The notes below the pieces were generated by a model that worked only from the letters and a program-made list of their open reading frames with translations, was not told where the DNA came from and made no database searches. Below are positions 30,538 to 37,525 of a DNA stretch of 37,525 nt, piece by piece (the stretch's first letter is position 1; each line of letters starts with the position of its first letter). The position numbers and the translations under genes are program-made. Source of the DNA: Anaerolineales bacterium. Its GTDB lineage: Bacteria > Chloroflexota > Anaerolineae > Anaerolineales > DRMV01. Location: contig JALWJZ010000093.1 in NCBI GenBank assembly GCA_026996855.1, positions 1 through 37,525 of the forward strand. The letters are read 5' to 3'.

Positions 30538-30990
30538 ATGCGGGTGTTGGTTCAACGTGTGGCCTGGAGCCGCGTCTCCGTGGGAGGGCATCCGGTGGCC
30601 GAAATCGGCCCCGGGGTGTTGTTGTTGGTCGGGGTGACCCATACGGATACCGAAGCCGAAGCCCGCTGGCTGGCCCGCAAGGTGGCCAACCTGCGCATTT
30701 TCGAGGACGACCAGGGGAAGATGAATCGCTCTTTGCTGGACGTGAAGGGCGAGGCCCTGGTAGTGTCCCAGTTCACCCTGTATGGCGATGCTTCCAAGGG
30801 CCGACGTCCCTCTTTCGTCAAAGCCGCGCCCCCGGAGCACGCAGCGCCTTTGGTGGAACGCTTTGCGCAATTTTTGCAAGAAGAGGGGGTGCCCGTGCAG
30901 ACCGGGCGCTTCGGCGCTTATATGCAAGTGGAACTGTGCAACGACGGCCCCGTAACCTTGTGGCTGGAACGGGAGCATCAAGGAGGCTGA
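30538..30990 (+). CDS. dtd: D-aminoacyl-tRNA deacylase
   Basis: A 150-aa enzyme that removes D-amino acids (and Gly) mischarged onto tRNA. It begins [17 protein letters not shown], carries the catalytic SQFTLYGD motif and KGRRPSF, and ends with [10 protein letters not shown], whose Gly-Pro is the chiral-proofreading cis-proline motif. ATG 30538 has GGGAGGGAGG immediately upstream and matches the family N-terminus. The frame is open further upstream to 30280 only because of the frameshift in the preceding Rdx gene, so a 5'-extended call (for example from ATG 30319) would be wrong. The gap to the Rdx stop is 41 nt. Confidence 0.96.
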   Translation: MRVLVQRVAWSRVSVGGHPVAEIGPGVLLLVGVTHTDTEAEARWLARKVANLRIFEDDQGKMNRSLLDVKGEALVVSQFTLYGDASKGRRPSFVKAAPPEHAAPLVERFAQFLQEEGVPVQTGRFGAYMQVELCNDGPVTLWLEREHQGG

Positions 30991-30996
30991 GGAACC

Positions 30997-31530
30997 ATGG
31001 ATTACCTTTGGGCACCGTGGCGCTTCGCTTATTTTGAGGACCCCTTCCCCGTGGAAGGGTGCCTGTTTTGCTGGGCGCCCCGCCAGGAGGACAGTCCCAC
31101 CAACCTGGTGGTGTACCGGGGCGAGCACGCCTATGCCATGCTCAACCGCTATCCGTACACCAGCGCGCATCTGATGATTGTGCCCTATCGTCATACGGAT
31201 ACCCTGGTCACCCTGGAGGACCCGGTCCTTTTGGAACTCATGCATCTGACCCAGCAGGCCATCCAGGTGTTGCAGGACCTCTACAAGCCGCAAGGGTTCA
31301 ACGTGGGCTTCAACATCGGACGGGCCGCGGGCGCGGGCATCGTCGAGCACATCCATCTCCACGTGGTTCCCCGCTGGACGGGCGACACCAATTTCATGAC
31401 CACCCTGGCCCAGGCTCGAGTGTTGCCTGAGGCCCTGGACGTAACCTTTGAGAAAGTGCGGACCGCATGGCAGCGGCGTTTTCCGCCATCGCAAAAGCGG
31501 CCCTCTTCGCCTTCGGCATCGGCGGGGTGA
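30997..31530 (+). CDS. HIT-family nucleotide hydrolase/transferase
   Basis: A 177-aa histidine-triad protein. The triad is His118-x-His120-x-His122 in EHIHLHVVPRW. The N-terminal GCLFC (Cys22, Cys25) may bind zinc together with a His. RYPYTSAHLMIVPYRH is the usual nucleotide-binding strand region. The start MDYLWAPWRFAYF matches the bacterial FHIT/Ap4A-hydrolase-like group, so diadenosine-polyphosphate hydrolysis or phosphorolysis is likely. AAGGAGG lies 11 nt upstream and the gene starts 6 nt after dtd, so they are co-transcribed. The Ser/Pro/Lys-rich tail (PPSQKRPSSPSASAG) is an extension. Confidence 0.92.
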   Translation: MDYLWAPWRFAYFEDPFPVEGCLFCWAPRQEDSPTNLVVYRGEHAYAMLNRYPYTSAHLMIVPYRHTDTLVTLEDPVLLELMHLTQQAIQVLQDLYKPQGFNVGFNIGRAAGAGIVEHIHLHVVPRWTGDTNFMTTLAQARVLPEALDVTFEKVRTAWQRRFPPSQKRPSSPSASAG

Positions 31531-31578
31531 GGGGGCGAAAAATCCGCAGGTGCATCCAGCAGCGTAGGAGCGGGAGGA

Positions 31579-32523
31579 ATGCGCATCGATTTTCGTTGGT
31601 TCATCGCCGGTATGCTTCTGGGCCTGGTCGGGTTGGGGGTAGCCCTGCTGATTTTGTTGTACACGAAGGGTTCGCTTACCCTCGTGCCGGCATCCTCGCC
31701 CACGCCCGTACCGTCGCCTACGGCCACACCCCTGCCCAGCCCCACCCCACGACCCACGGCCACGCCAACCCTCGCGGCTTCCCCCACGCCTACCGTACCG
31801 TGCTATCAGGCGCATGTGGTCGAAAGCAGCGAACCGCCGGAGGATCTACAGGGTGGCGACCCTTTTGAAGTGCATTGGGTGCTGGAAAACCGAGGGTCCT
31901 GTACATGGGAAACGGTGGAAGTGCAATGGGAGGGCGAAGCGCCTCCGGAGGCTCAGGTGGTACTGGAACCCGAGCCGCCCATCCAACCTGGAGAAAGGCT
32001 GACGGTAAAAGCCACTGTCATCGCGCCGGATAAGAAAGGCGAGTACACCCTGGCCTGGACGCTGAACGTTGCGGAAACGCCTGTTCCCGTGGATGACCAG
32101 GAGGCCTTGCGTCTGACCTACCAGGTCACCAAAGACAAGGTGGTCATGCCGCCGGTGGTGGACCAGGGGGCGGTGGTGGTGCGCCAGAACGAATACGTGG
32201 ACCTGGACAGCGATGGGCAGCCGGAATTCCGTTACAACGTGCCCAACCCGAAGGACCAGTCCATTTTGCACATCGGTGGGCGGGTGCGCTTCCTGGAGTT
32301 GTGGCTTCCCATTCACCAGGCCTATTACACGTGCTACTACGCCTCTTACGGCACCTTCAACGCCATCCAGGACCCGGCTTCCAAAATCGGCCGCTCGTAT
32401 TGCTATGTCACCAATTCATTGCGGGTGGGCGCGTTTCGCATTGAGAACGTGTACCAAAAGGACGGTGTTTGGTACCTGGTGATTTCCTTCGTCACCTGGA
32501 AACCCAAGCGCCCCGCGCCGTGA
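31579..32523 (+). CDS. Membrane-anchored protein with Pro/Thr linker and NBR1-type (FW) Ig-like domain
   Basis: A 314-aa extracytoplasmic protein. It has an N-terminal membrane anchor (~8-30, WFIAGMLLGLVGLGVALLIL, 20 residues) and a Ser/Thr/Pro linker with repeated PTP/SPTP units (~35-72). An Ig-like domain (~75-170) follows with the FW hallmarks FEVHWVLENRGSCTWETVEV (20 residues) and an Ala-Pro-Asp...GEYTLAW end. The C-terminal part (~190-314) is Tyr-rich and beta-like (YYTCYYASYG) and not recognised. FW/NBR1 domains are common in surface proteins of Chloroflexota. GGGAGG precedes the ATG. No enzyme motif is seen. Confidence 0.8.
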   Translation: MRIDFRWFIAGMLLGLVGLGVALLILLYTKGSLTLVPASSPTPVPSPTATPLPSPTPRPTATPTLAASPTPTVPCYQAHVVESSEPPEDLQGGDPFEVHWVLENRGSCTWETVEVQWEGEAPPEAQVVLEPEPPIQPGERLTVKATVIAPDKKGEYTLAWTLNVAETPVPVDDQEALRLTYQVTKDKVVMPPVVDQGAVVVRQNEYVDLDSDGQPEFRYNVPNPKDQSILHIGGRVRFLELWLPIHQAYYTCYYASYGTFNAIQDPASKIGRSYCYVTNSLRVGAFRIENVYQKDGVWYLVISFVTWKPKRPAP

Positions 32524-32540
32524 TGCCAAAGGGGTATGGG

Positions 32541-32546
32541 TATAAT
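32541..32546 (+). promoter_or_regulatory. -10 element upstream of ridA
   Basis: A perfect TATAAT preceded by TATGGG. No convincing -35. It is 37 nt before the ridA ATG. Confidence 0.45.
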
Positions 32547-32583
32547 CAAAGAGGAATGTCAGCCCTTTTCAGGAGAAAAAACG

Positions 32584-32973
32584 ATGAAAGTTGCCATCAC
32601 TTCGCCTCATGCCCCCAAGGCCATTGGGCCTTATTCCCAGGCCGTGCAGGTAGGTCCGTGGGTGTTCTGCTCCGGACAGTTGGGTATGGACCCGGAAACG
32701 GGTCGGTTGGTGCCCGGCGGTATCGAGGCGCAGACCCGGCAGGCCCTCACGAATTTGAAACACGTGCTGGAAGCCGCAGGTGCAAGCCTGGACAGCGTGG
32801 TCAAAGTGACCGTGTTTCTCAAAAACATGGACGATTTCGCCCGCATGAACGCGGTGTACGCGGAATTCTTCCAGGAGCCTTACCCGGCCCGGGCCGCGGT
32901 GGAGGTGGCCGCGCTGCCCAAAGGCGCGCTGGTGGAAATCGAAGCCGTGGCGTACGTGGACGTGGTGGGATGA
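32584..32973 (+). CDS. ridA: RidA-family enamine/imine deaminase
   Basis: A 129-aa trimeric protein that hydrolyses reactive 2-aminoacrylate and other enamines/imines. Family motifs: [20 protein letters not shown] (20 residues), the invariant Arg103 in [20 protein letters not shown] (20), and Glu in IEAVAYV. AGGAG precedes the ATG and a perfect -10 is close upstream. Its stop overlaps the start codon of the methyltransferase gene (ATGA, 32970-32973). Confidence 0.95.
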   Translation: MKVAITSPHAPKAIGPYSQAVQVGPWVFCSGQLGMDPETGRLVPGGIEAQTRQALTNLKHVLEAAGASLDSVVKVTVFLKNMDDFARMNAVYAEFFQEPYPARAAVEVAALPKGALVEIEAVAYVDVVG

Positions 32974-33974
32974 CAGGCCAGGCCTTGGTTTCTGGCGACT
33001 CTTGTTTTGTGCTCAGGCGGTGGCAGATGCTTCAATATCGTTTGGCCCTGGAAGACGCGGGTTTTCCTGCCCAGGTGATCCGAAAAGGGCGAAAGAAAAT
33101 CCTGGCCATCCGCTGGTATGGGGGTAAGTATTCCCATGTGGATTGGATCGTCCCTTTGCTGCCCCCTGCCCGACATTACTGTGAGCCTTTCGGGGGTTCG
33201 GCGGCCATTTTGTTGAACAAACCGCCTTCGCCTGTAGAAACTTACAACGACATCGACGGCGATTTGGTCAACTTTTTCCGTGTATTGCGCGACCAGCCAG
33301 AGGAATTCATCGAAAAATTGCTGCTTACCCCCTTTTCCCGGGAAGAGTTCGCATTGGCCTGGGAAAAGCGTGGGGATAAGTCCTTACCCCCGGTGGAACG
33401 AGCGCGCTTGTTCTTCATTCGGGCCGAACAGGTTCGCATCGGCCTGGCTCAAAAAGCAACGCCCGGTCGCTGGGCCTGGTGCTTGCATACCAGTCGCCGT
33501 GGCATGGCCGGGTCGGTTTCTCGCTGGCTTTCCCGCATCGAGAGTTTATGGTTGGTAGCCCAACGTTTGCGCACCGTACAAATTGAGCATGACGATGCCT
33601 TTCGGGTCATTGAACGTTACGACTCGCCCGAGACGCTGTTTTACGTCGATCCGCCTTATTTGCACGAAAGCCGAACCGACCCCAATGCCTATGGATTCGA
33701 GATGAGCGAAGAAGACCACCGTCGTTTGGCGGAATTGCTGCACACGGTGAAAGGGAAAGTGGCTTTGTCGGGCTATCAGTCCCCCCTCATGGATGCGTTG
33801 TACGCGGATTGGTGGCGGGTGGATGCACCGGTGCGTACCATCCACTCTTCAAAAGCAAAACGCCGTGAAAGTTTATGGCTTAACTATGCGCCCCACGAGG
33901 TAGACCGACATGATCTCGTCCTCCACCAACTGGAAGAACGAGGATTTGTGTTCGTCCCTCCACGAAACGCGTAA
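32970..33974 (+). CDS. D12-class DNA N6-adenine methyltransferase
   Basis: A 334-aa SAM-dependent methyltransferase. The D12/Dam-type order is seen: IRWYGGK (SAM-binding region near residues 47-53), [12 protein letters not shown] (motif I, 72-83), [14 protein letters not shown], and the catalytic DPPY (227-230, LFYVDPPYL), followed by [12 protein letters not shown]. The start is uncertain: ATG 32970 overlaps the ridA stop, while ATG 33027 would give a 315-aa protein beginning MLQYRLAL; neither has a strong RBS. It overlaps the next gene by 65 nt, and the pair looks like a type II restriction-modification system. The recognition site cannot be read from the sequence. Confidence 0.88.
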   Translation: MTGQALVSGDSCFVLRRWQMLQYRLALEDAGFPAQVIRKGRKKILAIRWYGGKYSHVDWIVPLLPPARHYCEPFGGSAAILLNKPPSPVETYNDIDGDLVNFFRVLRDQPEEFIEKLLLTPFSREEFALAWEKRGDKSLPPVERARLFFIRAEQVRIGLAQKATPGRWAWCLHTSRRGMAGSVSRWLSRIESLWLVAQRLRTVQIEHDDAFRVIERYDSPETLFYVDPPYLHESRTDPNAYGFEMSEEDHRRLAELLHTVKGKVALSGYQSPLMDALYADWWRVDAPVRTIHSSKAKRRESLWLNYAPHEVDRHDLVLHQLEERGFVFVPPRNA

Positions 33975-35076
33975 GGTTCGAGATGAATTCGTGAACCAAG
34001 CGCGCAACGTTTTGCTGAAGATGTGGAACGAGCCAAACCTGCCGACTCCTAAATTGCCGGAGCAGGTCGCGAAGGATATCCGGCACTTTTTTCACTTCAC
34101 CCATGTGAAAACGGGCGTCAAATCGTTGCGCTATGCCTTGTTGACCCAATCGCTGGCCGTTTATGTATGCCCCGACATCGATGCCCTGGCCTTGCAAGCC
34201 GGAGCTTTCGTAGGGCCGGGACGCATCGCAATCGATGCTCGCTCATTTTGCAAAAAAATGATCGTCCCCTTTGAACGGGAATATCTATCCGGGATTTCGG
34301 GCGCTTCCCAGGATCCATATGTGAGCAAGCCGTTACGACGCCCGAGGATTGACCCCGAAGCCCCCGTCAAAAATCGTTCGGCCTGGAAAGCCCTTTATCG
34401 GGTTTTGGCGTATATCAACGAACTGCCGGATTCTGAAGCGCGTCAGGCAAGGGCAAAAGAAGTTTTCCTTGCCATCTTCCAGGCATTGCGCTCGGCTTTA
34501 CACAAGATTTCACCACCTGCAGATTTATCCAAACGCGAAATTCCTCTGGAGCGGTTGTTAGATCTGGTGCGCGCTTTCCTGCATGAGCAATCCGACCTGG
34601 GTGCGCGTCCCCAATACACGGTCTATGCCTTTTTACGCGCTTTCAACGAAATCGCCAAGGTGTATGGAAGATTGGAAGTTTCCAAAGCCACCGAAGCCGA
34701 CGAAGCACGCCGACGGCTTGGGGATATCGTAATTTACGACCAAAGGGGGAAGGTCAAACTCGTGCTCAGCGTAACCCATTGGCTCGACGAACACAAACTT
34801 CAGGAGGAAGTGGACAAAGCGCGTCAACATGGTATACGGGAAATGGTCGTAGTTGCCACCCGCATCGAACTTCCCGAAACCCATTCGGCAGACGAAGAAT
34901 GGCCTGAAGTGGTATGGTATACCGTAGACGCTTTTCTTCGCCCTCTTATACTGGCAGTAGATGCGGATATACGTCATCGCTTTGTGGAAGCCATGTATAA
35001 CGTGTTGCGAGAATTTGGCGAAATTCCATCTTTGCAGCGTTGGGACGAGCTCGTTCGCAGACACCTTTTGAAATGA
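33910..35076 (+). CDS. Putative restriction endonuclease partner of the methyltransferase
   Basis: A 388-aa protein whose start lies 65 nt inside the methyltransferase gene. I do not recognise the family with certainty. The C-terminal part (~270-345) has a beta-rich segment DIVIYDQRGKVKLVLSVTHW followed by a helix and EMVVVATR, compatible with a PD-(D/E)XK core, although a clear E-x-K is not seen. The N-terminal half is helical (FVNQARNVLLKMW, LRYALLTQSLAVYV). Codons are noticeably more AT-rich than in neighbours (many AAA, GAA, TTT), a sign of transfer. Context is the main argument for restriction function; a regulator or other defence protein is possible. Confidence 0.6.
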   Translation: MISSSTNWKNEDLCSSLHETRKVRDEFVNQARNVLLKMWNEPNLPTPKLPEQVAKDIRHFFHFTHVKTGVKSLRYALLTQSLAVYVCPDIDALALQAGAFVGPGRIAIDARSFCKKMIVPFEREYLSGISGASQDPYVSKPLRRPRIDPEAPVKNRSAWKALYRVLAYINELPDSEARQARAKEVFLAIFQALRSALHKISPPADLSKREIPLERLLDLVRAFLHEQSDLGARPQYTVYAFLRAFNEIAKVYGRLEVSKATEADEARRRLGDIVIYDQRGKVKLVLSVTHWLDEHKLQEEVDKARQHGIREMVVVATRIELPETHSADEEWPEVVWYTVDAFLRPLILAVDADIRHRFVEAMYNVLREFGEIPSLQRWDELVRRHLLK

Positions 35077-35094
35077 GAAACAGGGAGGCTCCCC

Positions 35095-35676
35095 ATGACC
35101 CAAAAACGCGAGACCTATCCTGTGGTGGTGGCGGGGGTGCGTCGCGAGTTGCCCCTGTTCGAAGTCAAACCGGGTTTGCGCATCGCCGTGCTCAACATTT
35201 TGGGCGACGTGGAACTCACCGAAGCCGCGGCCAAGGCTCTGGCCGAAAAATTGAAGGACATCGACTTCGACGTGCTGGTCACCGCAGAGGCCAAAAGCAT
35301 TCCCTTGATTCACGCCCTGGCCCGCAATTTGAACAAGCCTTATGTGGTGTTGCGTAAATCCTACAAGCCCTATATGGGCGACGCCATCCAGGCCGAGACC
35401 CTGTCCATCACCACCGGCAAGCCCCAGACCCTGTACCTGGACGAAAAGGACCGTCCGCTGCTCCGGGGCAAGAAGGTGGTGCTGGTGGACGACGTCATCA
35501 GCACCGGCTCCACCTTGCAGGGCATGCGCCTGGTGGTGGAAAAGGCCGGCGGCCAGGTGGTGGCCGAAGCCGCTATTTTCACCGAAGGCGAGCGGGCTCA
35601 ATGGGCCGACATCATCGCCCTGGGGCACCTTCCCCTCTTTTTCGACAAAAAGACCCAGGGCGAAGGTCAGGAATAG
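35095..35676 (+). CDS. Adenine phosphoribosyltransferase-like protein
   Basis: A 193-aa type I phosphoribosyltransferase. The PRPP-binding loop is VVLVDDVISTGSTLQGM, with the two acidic residues followed by STGST. Upstream are VTAEAKSIPLIHALA and YVVLRKSYKPYMGD, whose RKxxKPY matches the apt/xpt-like group. It probably salvages a purine base with PRPP. GGGAGG is just before the ATG. It follows the putative restriction gene by 18 nt but has normal local composition, and a terminator follows it. Confidence 0.88.
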   Translation: MTQKRETYPVVVAGVRRELPLFEVKPGLRIAVLNILGDVELTEAAAKALAEKLKDIDFDVLVTAEAKSIPLIHALARNLNKPYVVLRKSYKPYMGDAIQAETLSITTGKPQTLYLDEKDRPLLRGKKVVLVDDVISTGSTLQGMRLVVEKAGGQVVAEAAIFTEGERAQWADIIALGHLPLFFDKKTQGEGQE

Positions 35677-35725
35677 CCATTCGCGCTCGGGTAGCCTTTT
35701 CCTAAAAGGCTTCTTGAACGTCCTG

Positions 35726-35750
35726 AGGAAACCCCGCTCCGGGGTTTCCT
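35726..35750 (+). terminator. Terminator after the phosphoribosyltransferase gene
   Basis: A 10-bp perfect stem (35726-35735 with 35741-35750) that an extra G-C pair can extend, with a very short loop; the T tract is weak (TTCGTGT). Confidence 0.6.
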
Positions 35751-35803
35751 TCGTGTAGGGGTCGTTCTTCGCAGAAGGGTATCCTTTTCGGGAGCAGGCC
35801 GGT

Positions 35804-36049
35804 ATGAACGAGGATGTGTCTCATCTTTCCTACGAGCAGGCCCTGGCCGAACTGCAAAGCGTGGTAGAGGCTTTGGAGCAGGGTGACCAGCCCTTGGAGG
35901 AGGCCGTGAAGTTGTTCGAACGGGGGCGCCGTTTGCTGGAGCACTGCACCCGCTTGCTGGAAGAGGCCCGTCTCAAGGTGCGTTTGCTGACCGAGCCTCC
36001 TGAGGAGTTACCGGAAGACTTGCGCGACTTTTTCCTCTCGGAGGAATGA
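35804..36049 (+). CDS. xseB: Exodeoxyribonuclease VII small subunit
   Basis: An 81-aa helical protein with the family pattern LSYEQALAELQSVVEALEQG (20 residues), QPLEEAVKLFERGRRLLEHC (20) and a C-terminal amphipathic tail. Exo VII degrades single-stranded DNA. The large-subunit gene xseA is not in the window, although it often lies next to xseB. ATG 35804 follows GGAGCAGG. The ABC-2 permease gene starts 3 nt after its stop. Confidence 0.92.
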   Translation: MNEDVSHLSYEQALAELQSVVEALEQGDQPLEEAVKLFERGRRLLEHCTRLLEEARLKVRLLTEPPEELPEDLRDFFLSEE

Positions 36050-36052
36050 GTC

Positions 36053-37189
36053 ATGGGGGCGAGTTGGCACCGGCTGCGTGCTTTGATTCGGAAGGAAATC
36101 CTGCAAATTTTGCGGGACCCCAATTCCCTGGTCATCGCGCTGCTCATCCCCATTATCGAGTTGTTCCTGTTGGGCTACGCGGCCACCCATGACGTGCGCA
36201 ATGTGCCCCTGGTGGTGGTGGATGCCGACCGGCGCGCGGCCGCGCGGGAGTTGGTGGACGCCTACCGGGCGACCGATGCCTTTCAGGTGGTGGCCGTGGT
36301 GGCCTCCGAAGATGCCATGCGGGAGTACATCTACGCAGGAAAAGCCAGAGCCGCGCTGGTGCTGCCCCCGGACTACACCGACCAGGTGCGTACCAACGGC
36401 ACCGCGACGGTGGCCTTCATCATCGACGGCTCCGAACCTACTACGGCCACCCGAGTGCTTTCGGCCGCACAACTCATCGCCCAGCACCACGGGGCAAAAC
36501 TGCAACAGCGACGCCTGGAGCGCATGGGCGTCGGTTCACCTCAGCCCCCGCTGGAGATGCGCCTGCGGGTGTGGTACAACCCCGACTTGAAAGACGCTTA
36601 TTTCATGATTCCCGGCCTCATCGGCACCATCCTCTACGCGCTGACTTCGGTGCTCACGGCCAACGCCATCGTGCGGGAGCGGGAACGAGGCACCATCGAG
36701 CAACTCATCGTGACCCCCATCCGTTCCTGGGAACTGGTGGTGGGCAAAATCGCGCCCTATGTGCTCATCGCTTTCGTGGATACGCTGGAAGTCCTGTTCA
36801 TTGGCTCGGTGTGGTTCGGGGTACCCATCCGCAGCCCACTGCCCTGGATTATTCTCCTCTCCGGGCTGTTCCTCATCAGCGGACTGGGGGTGGGATTGTG
36901 GGCTTCGGCCATGGCTCATACCCAGCAAGAGGCCATGCTGCTCACGTGGATGACCTTTCTCCCGGCCATTTTCCTTTCGGGCTTCATCTTTCCCATTGAG
37001 GCCATGCCCAAGGCTTTGCAAATCATTTCCTACATCTTTCCTTTGCGTTACTATCTGGTCATCATTCGCACGCTGTTGCTCAAGGGTGTGCATTTGCAGG
37101 CCCTGATGGGTGATATTTTGGCCCTGATGGCCTTCGGCCTGTTCATTATGGCCGCGGCCGCCCTCCGCTTCCGAAAACGTCTGGAGTAG
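36053..37189 (+). CDS. ABC-2 type transporter permease
   Basis: A 378-aa permease of the YhhJ/YbhS-like group. It has an N-terminal cytoplasmic helix with LIRKEILQILRDPNSLVIAL (20 residues), a first membrane helix at ~22-42, and an extracytoplasmic domain (~43-175). Five more membrane helices span ~178-372, including RERERGTIEQLIVTPI, the coupling helix that contacts the ATPase. SGFIFPIEAMPKALQIISYI is the conserved late segment. It probably exports drugs, lipids or polysaccharide. Its ATP-binding partner is not in the window. GGAGG lies 7 nt upstream, next to the xseB stop. Confidence 0.9.
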   Translation: MGASWHRLRALIRKEILQILRDPNSLVIALLIPIIELFLLGYAATHDVRNVPLVVVDADRRAAARELVDAYRATDAFQVVAVVASEDAMREYIYAGKARAALVLPPDYTDQVRTNGTATVAFIIDGSEPTTATRVLSAAQLIAQHHGAKLQQRRLERMGVGSPQPPLEMRLRVWYNPDLKDAYFMIPGLIGTILYALTSVLTANAIVRERERGTIEQLIVTPIRSWELVVGKIAPYVLIAFVDTLEVLFIGSVWFGVPIRSPLPWIILLSGLFLISGLGVGLWASAMAHTQQEAMLLTWMTFLPAIFLSGFIFPIEAMPKALQIISYIFPLRYYLVIIRTLLLKGVHLQALMGDILALMAFGLFIMAAAALRFRKRLE

Positions 37190-37202
37190 ACGGTATCCGA
37201 AC

Positions 37203-37525
37203 ATGACCCGCGTCAAAGCCGCGTTCGACCCCGAAAAGGTTTCCTTGTGGGAATACGCAAAAGCCTGGCTGGCCCGACGGTGGGAGGTGTTCCCCCCTTC
37301 CTGGGCATGGGATGCCGACCAATGGGAAGCCTGGGATGCTTTCTATCGAGGGAAACTCGCGACGGCCGGAAGGGTAGGGTCCCCCCCTTTGAAAAGGGTT
37401 GAACCCGATACCGCCCCGAAAACGGACGCGTCGGCTTTGTTGGCAGGGAAGCCGGGCCGGAGCGTGCCCGATTCCGCCCCCAGGCCTGCCTCCCCGCCCA
37501 GCAGCACCACCTGGCCCACGCCCTT
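37203..37525 (+). CDS. Unrecognised protein, 5' part only
   Basis: The frame is open from ATG 37203 to the window end (107 codons). The first ~55 residues are Trp-rich (LWEYAKAWLARRWEVF, WAWDADQWEAWDAFY); the rest is Pro/Ser/Ala-rich (SVPDSAPRPASPPSS) and looks like a linker to a further domain. It starts 13 nt after the ABC-2 permease stop. I do not recognise a family. Confidence 0.55.
   Translation, partial: MTRVKAAFDPEKVSLWEYAKAWLARRWEVFPPSWAWDADQWEAWDAFYRGKLATAGRVGSPPLKRVEPDTAPKTDASALLAGKPGRSVPDSAPRPASPPSSTTWPTP

Noticed and set aside
30319-30990. A 223-aa version of Dtd starting at ATG 30319
   Set aside because: The extra N-terminal part is Rdx sequence followed by frame-shifted residues; Dtd proteins begin at MRVLVQRV (30538), where there is a strong RBS.
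30187-31815. A 542-codon minus-strand frame over the Rdx, dtd and HIT genes
   Set aside because: The plus strand carries three clear family matches; the minus frame has low-complexity Gly/Arg/His content and no motif.
33910-35076. Assignment of the putative endonuclease to a named family such as SacI-like
   Set aside because: I cannot confirm a family signature by eye, and a clean D...E-x-K motif is not visible.
1-37525. tRNA, rRNA, RNase P, SRP RNA or CRISPR array
   Set aside because: I looked for T-loop GGTTCGAATCC-like words, conserved rRNA blocks and regularly spaced repeats on both strands and found none; the only short-period repeats are the two heptad tracts.

Overview
The window is a dense, GC-rich bacterial chromosome segment. 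It reads best as a thermophilic or moderately thermophilic member of Chloroflexota (Anaerolineae-like). The basis is combined gene content rather than a marker gene: mevalonate-route isoprenoid genes in a bacterium (type 2 IPP isomerase, a GHMP-kinase-fold decarboxylase), a fused MoaD-MoaE, an NBR1-type Ig domain on a Pro/Thr-rich anchored protein, a GT39-like membrane protein, Uma2 genes, and strong GCC/CTG codon preference. No rRNA, tRNA or CRISPR array was seen.

Layout. 1-410: 3' end of a CAP-domain extracellular protein. 636-7584: a fatty-acid beta-oxidation block (FadN-type dehydrogenase/hydratase, thiolase, acyl-CoA dehydrogenase), interrupted twice by a small ORF coupled to a Uma2 nuclease gene. 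Each Uma2 gene is followed directly by a 7-bp-period repeat. 7760-10183: acyl carrier protein (minus), divergent from IPP isomerase and polyprenyl synthase. 10229-13973: GT39-like membrane protein, DUF2905 protein, QueA. 14058-16842: three consecutive membrane-anchored coiled-coil proteins. 16866-19714: MoaD-MoaE fusion, then ECF transporter S and T components. 19828-22280 (minus): metal P1B-type ATPase and its ArsR/SmtB repressor, with a clear promoter and operator. 22669-23625 (minus): a tyrosine-recombinase-fold protein that has lost most of its catalytic residues. 23909-28727: formiminotransferase fusion, YggS and nitroreductase (minus), GreA, GDP-L-fucose synthase. 28994-30043 (minus): mevalonate-pathway decarboxylase. 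30247-31530: an SelW/Rdx-family gene with an in-frame UGA, then Dtd and a HIT protein. 31579-37525: NBR1-domain protein, RidA, a D12-class adenine methyltransferase with an overlapping putative restriction gene, a phosphoribosyltransferase, XseB, an ABC-2 permease and the start of an unknown gene.

Most noteworthy: the ORF at 30247-30496 is a convincing Rdx/SelW-family protein only if the UGA at 30277 is read as selenocysteine (CVPU motif). A hairpin of bacterial-SECIS geometry follows the UGA. One extra T in a T7 run then shifts its second half into the frame of dtd, so automated calling would miss the gene and give dtd a false N-terminal extension. Other highlights are the two Uma2 plus heptad-repeat cassettes (one repeat is exactly 21 x 7 bp), the apparently dead tyrosine recombinase, a possible switching leader upstream of the ECF S gene, a terminator in the greA leader, and a shared extended -10 (TGn) promoter style.

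How the genes connect: acyl-CoA oxidation (636-7584) and ACP are lipid metabolism. The isomerase, the prenyl synthase and the remote decarboxylase belong to one isoprenoid route whose other enzymes lie outside the window. QueA, Dtd and GreA serve tRNA modification, translation quality control and transcription. The ATPase/ArsR pair is a self-contained metal-efflux unit, and the methyltransferase/endonuclease pair looks acquired.
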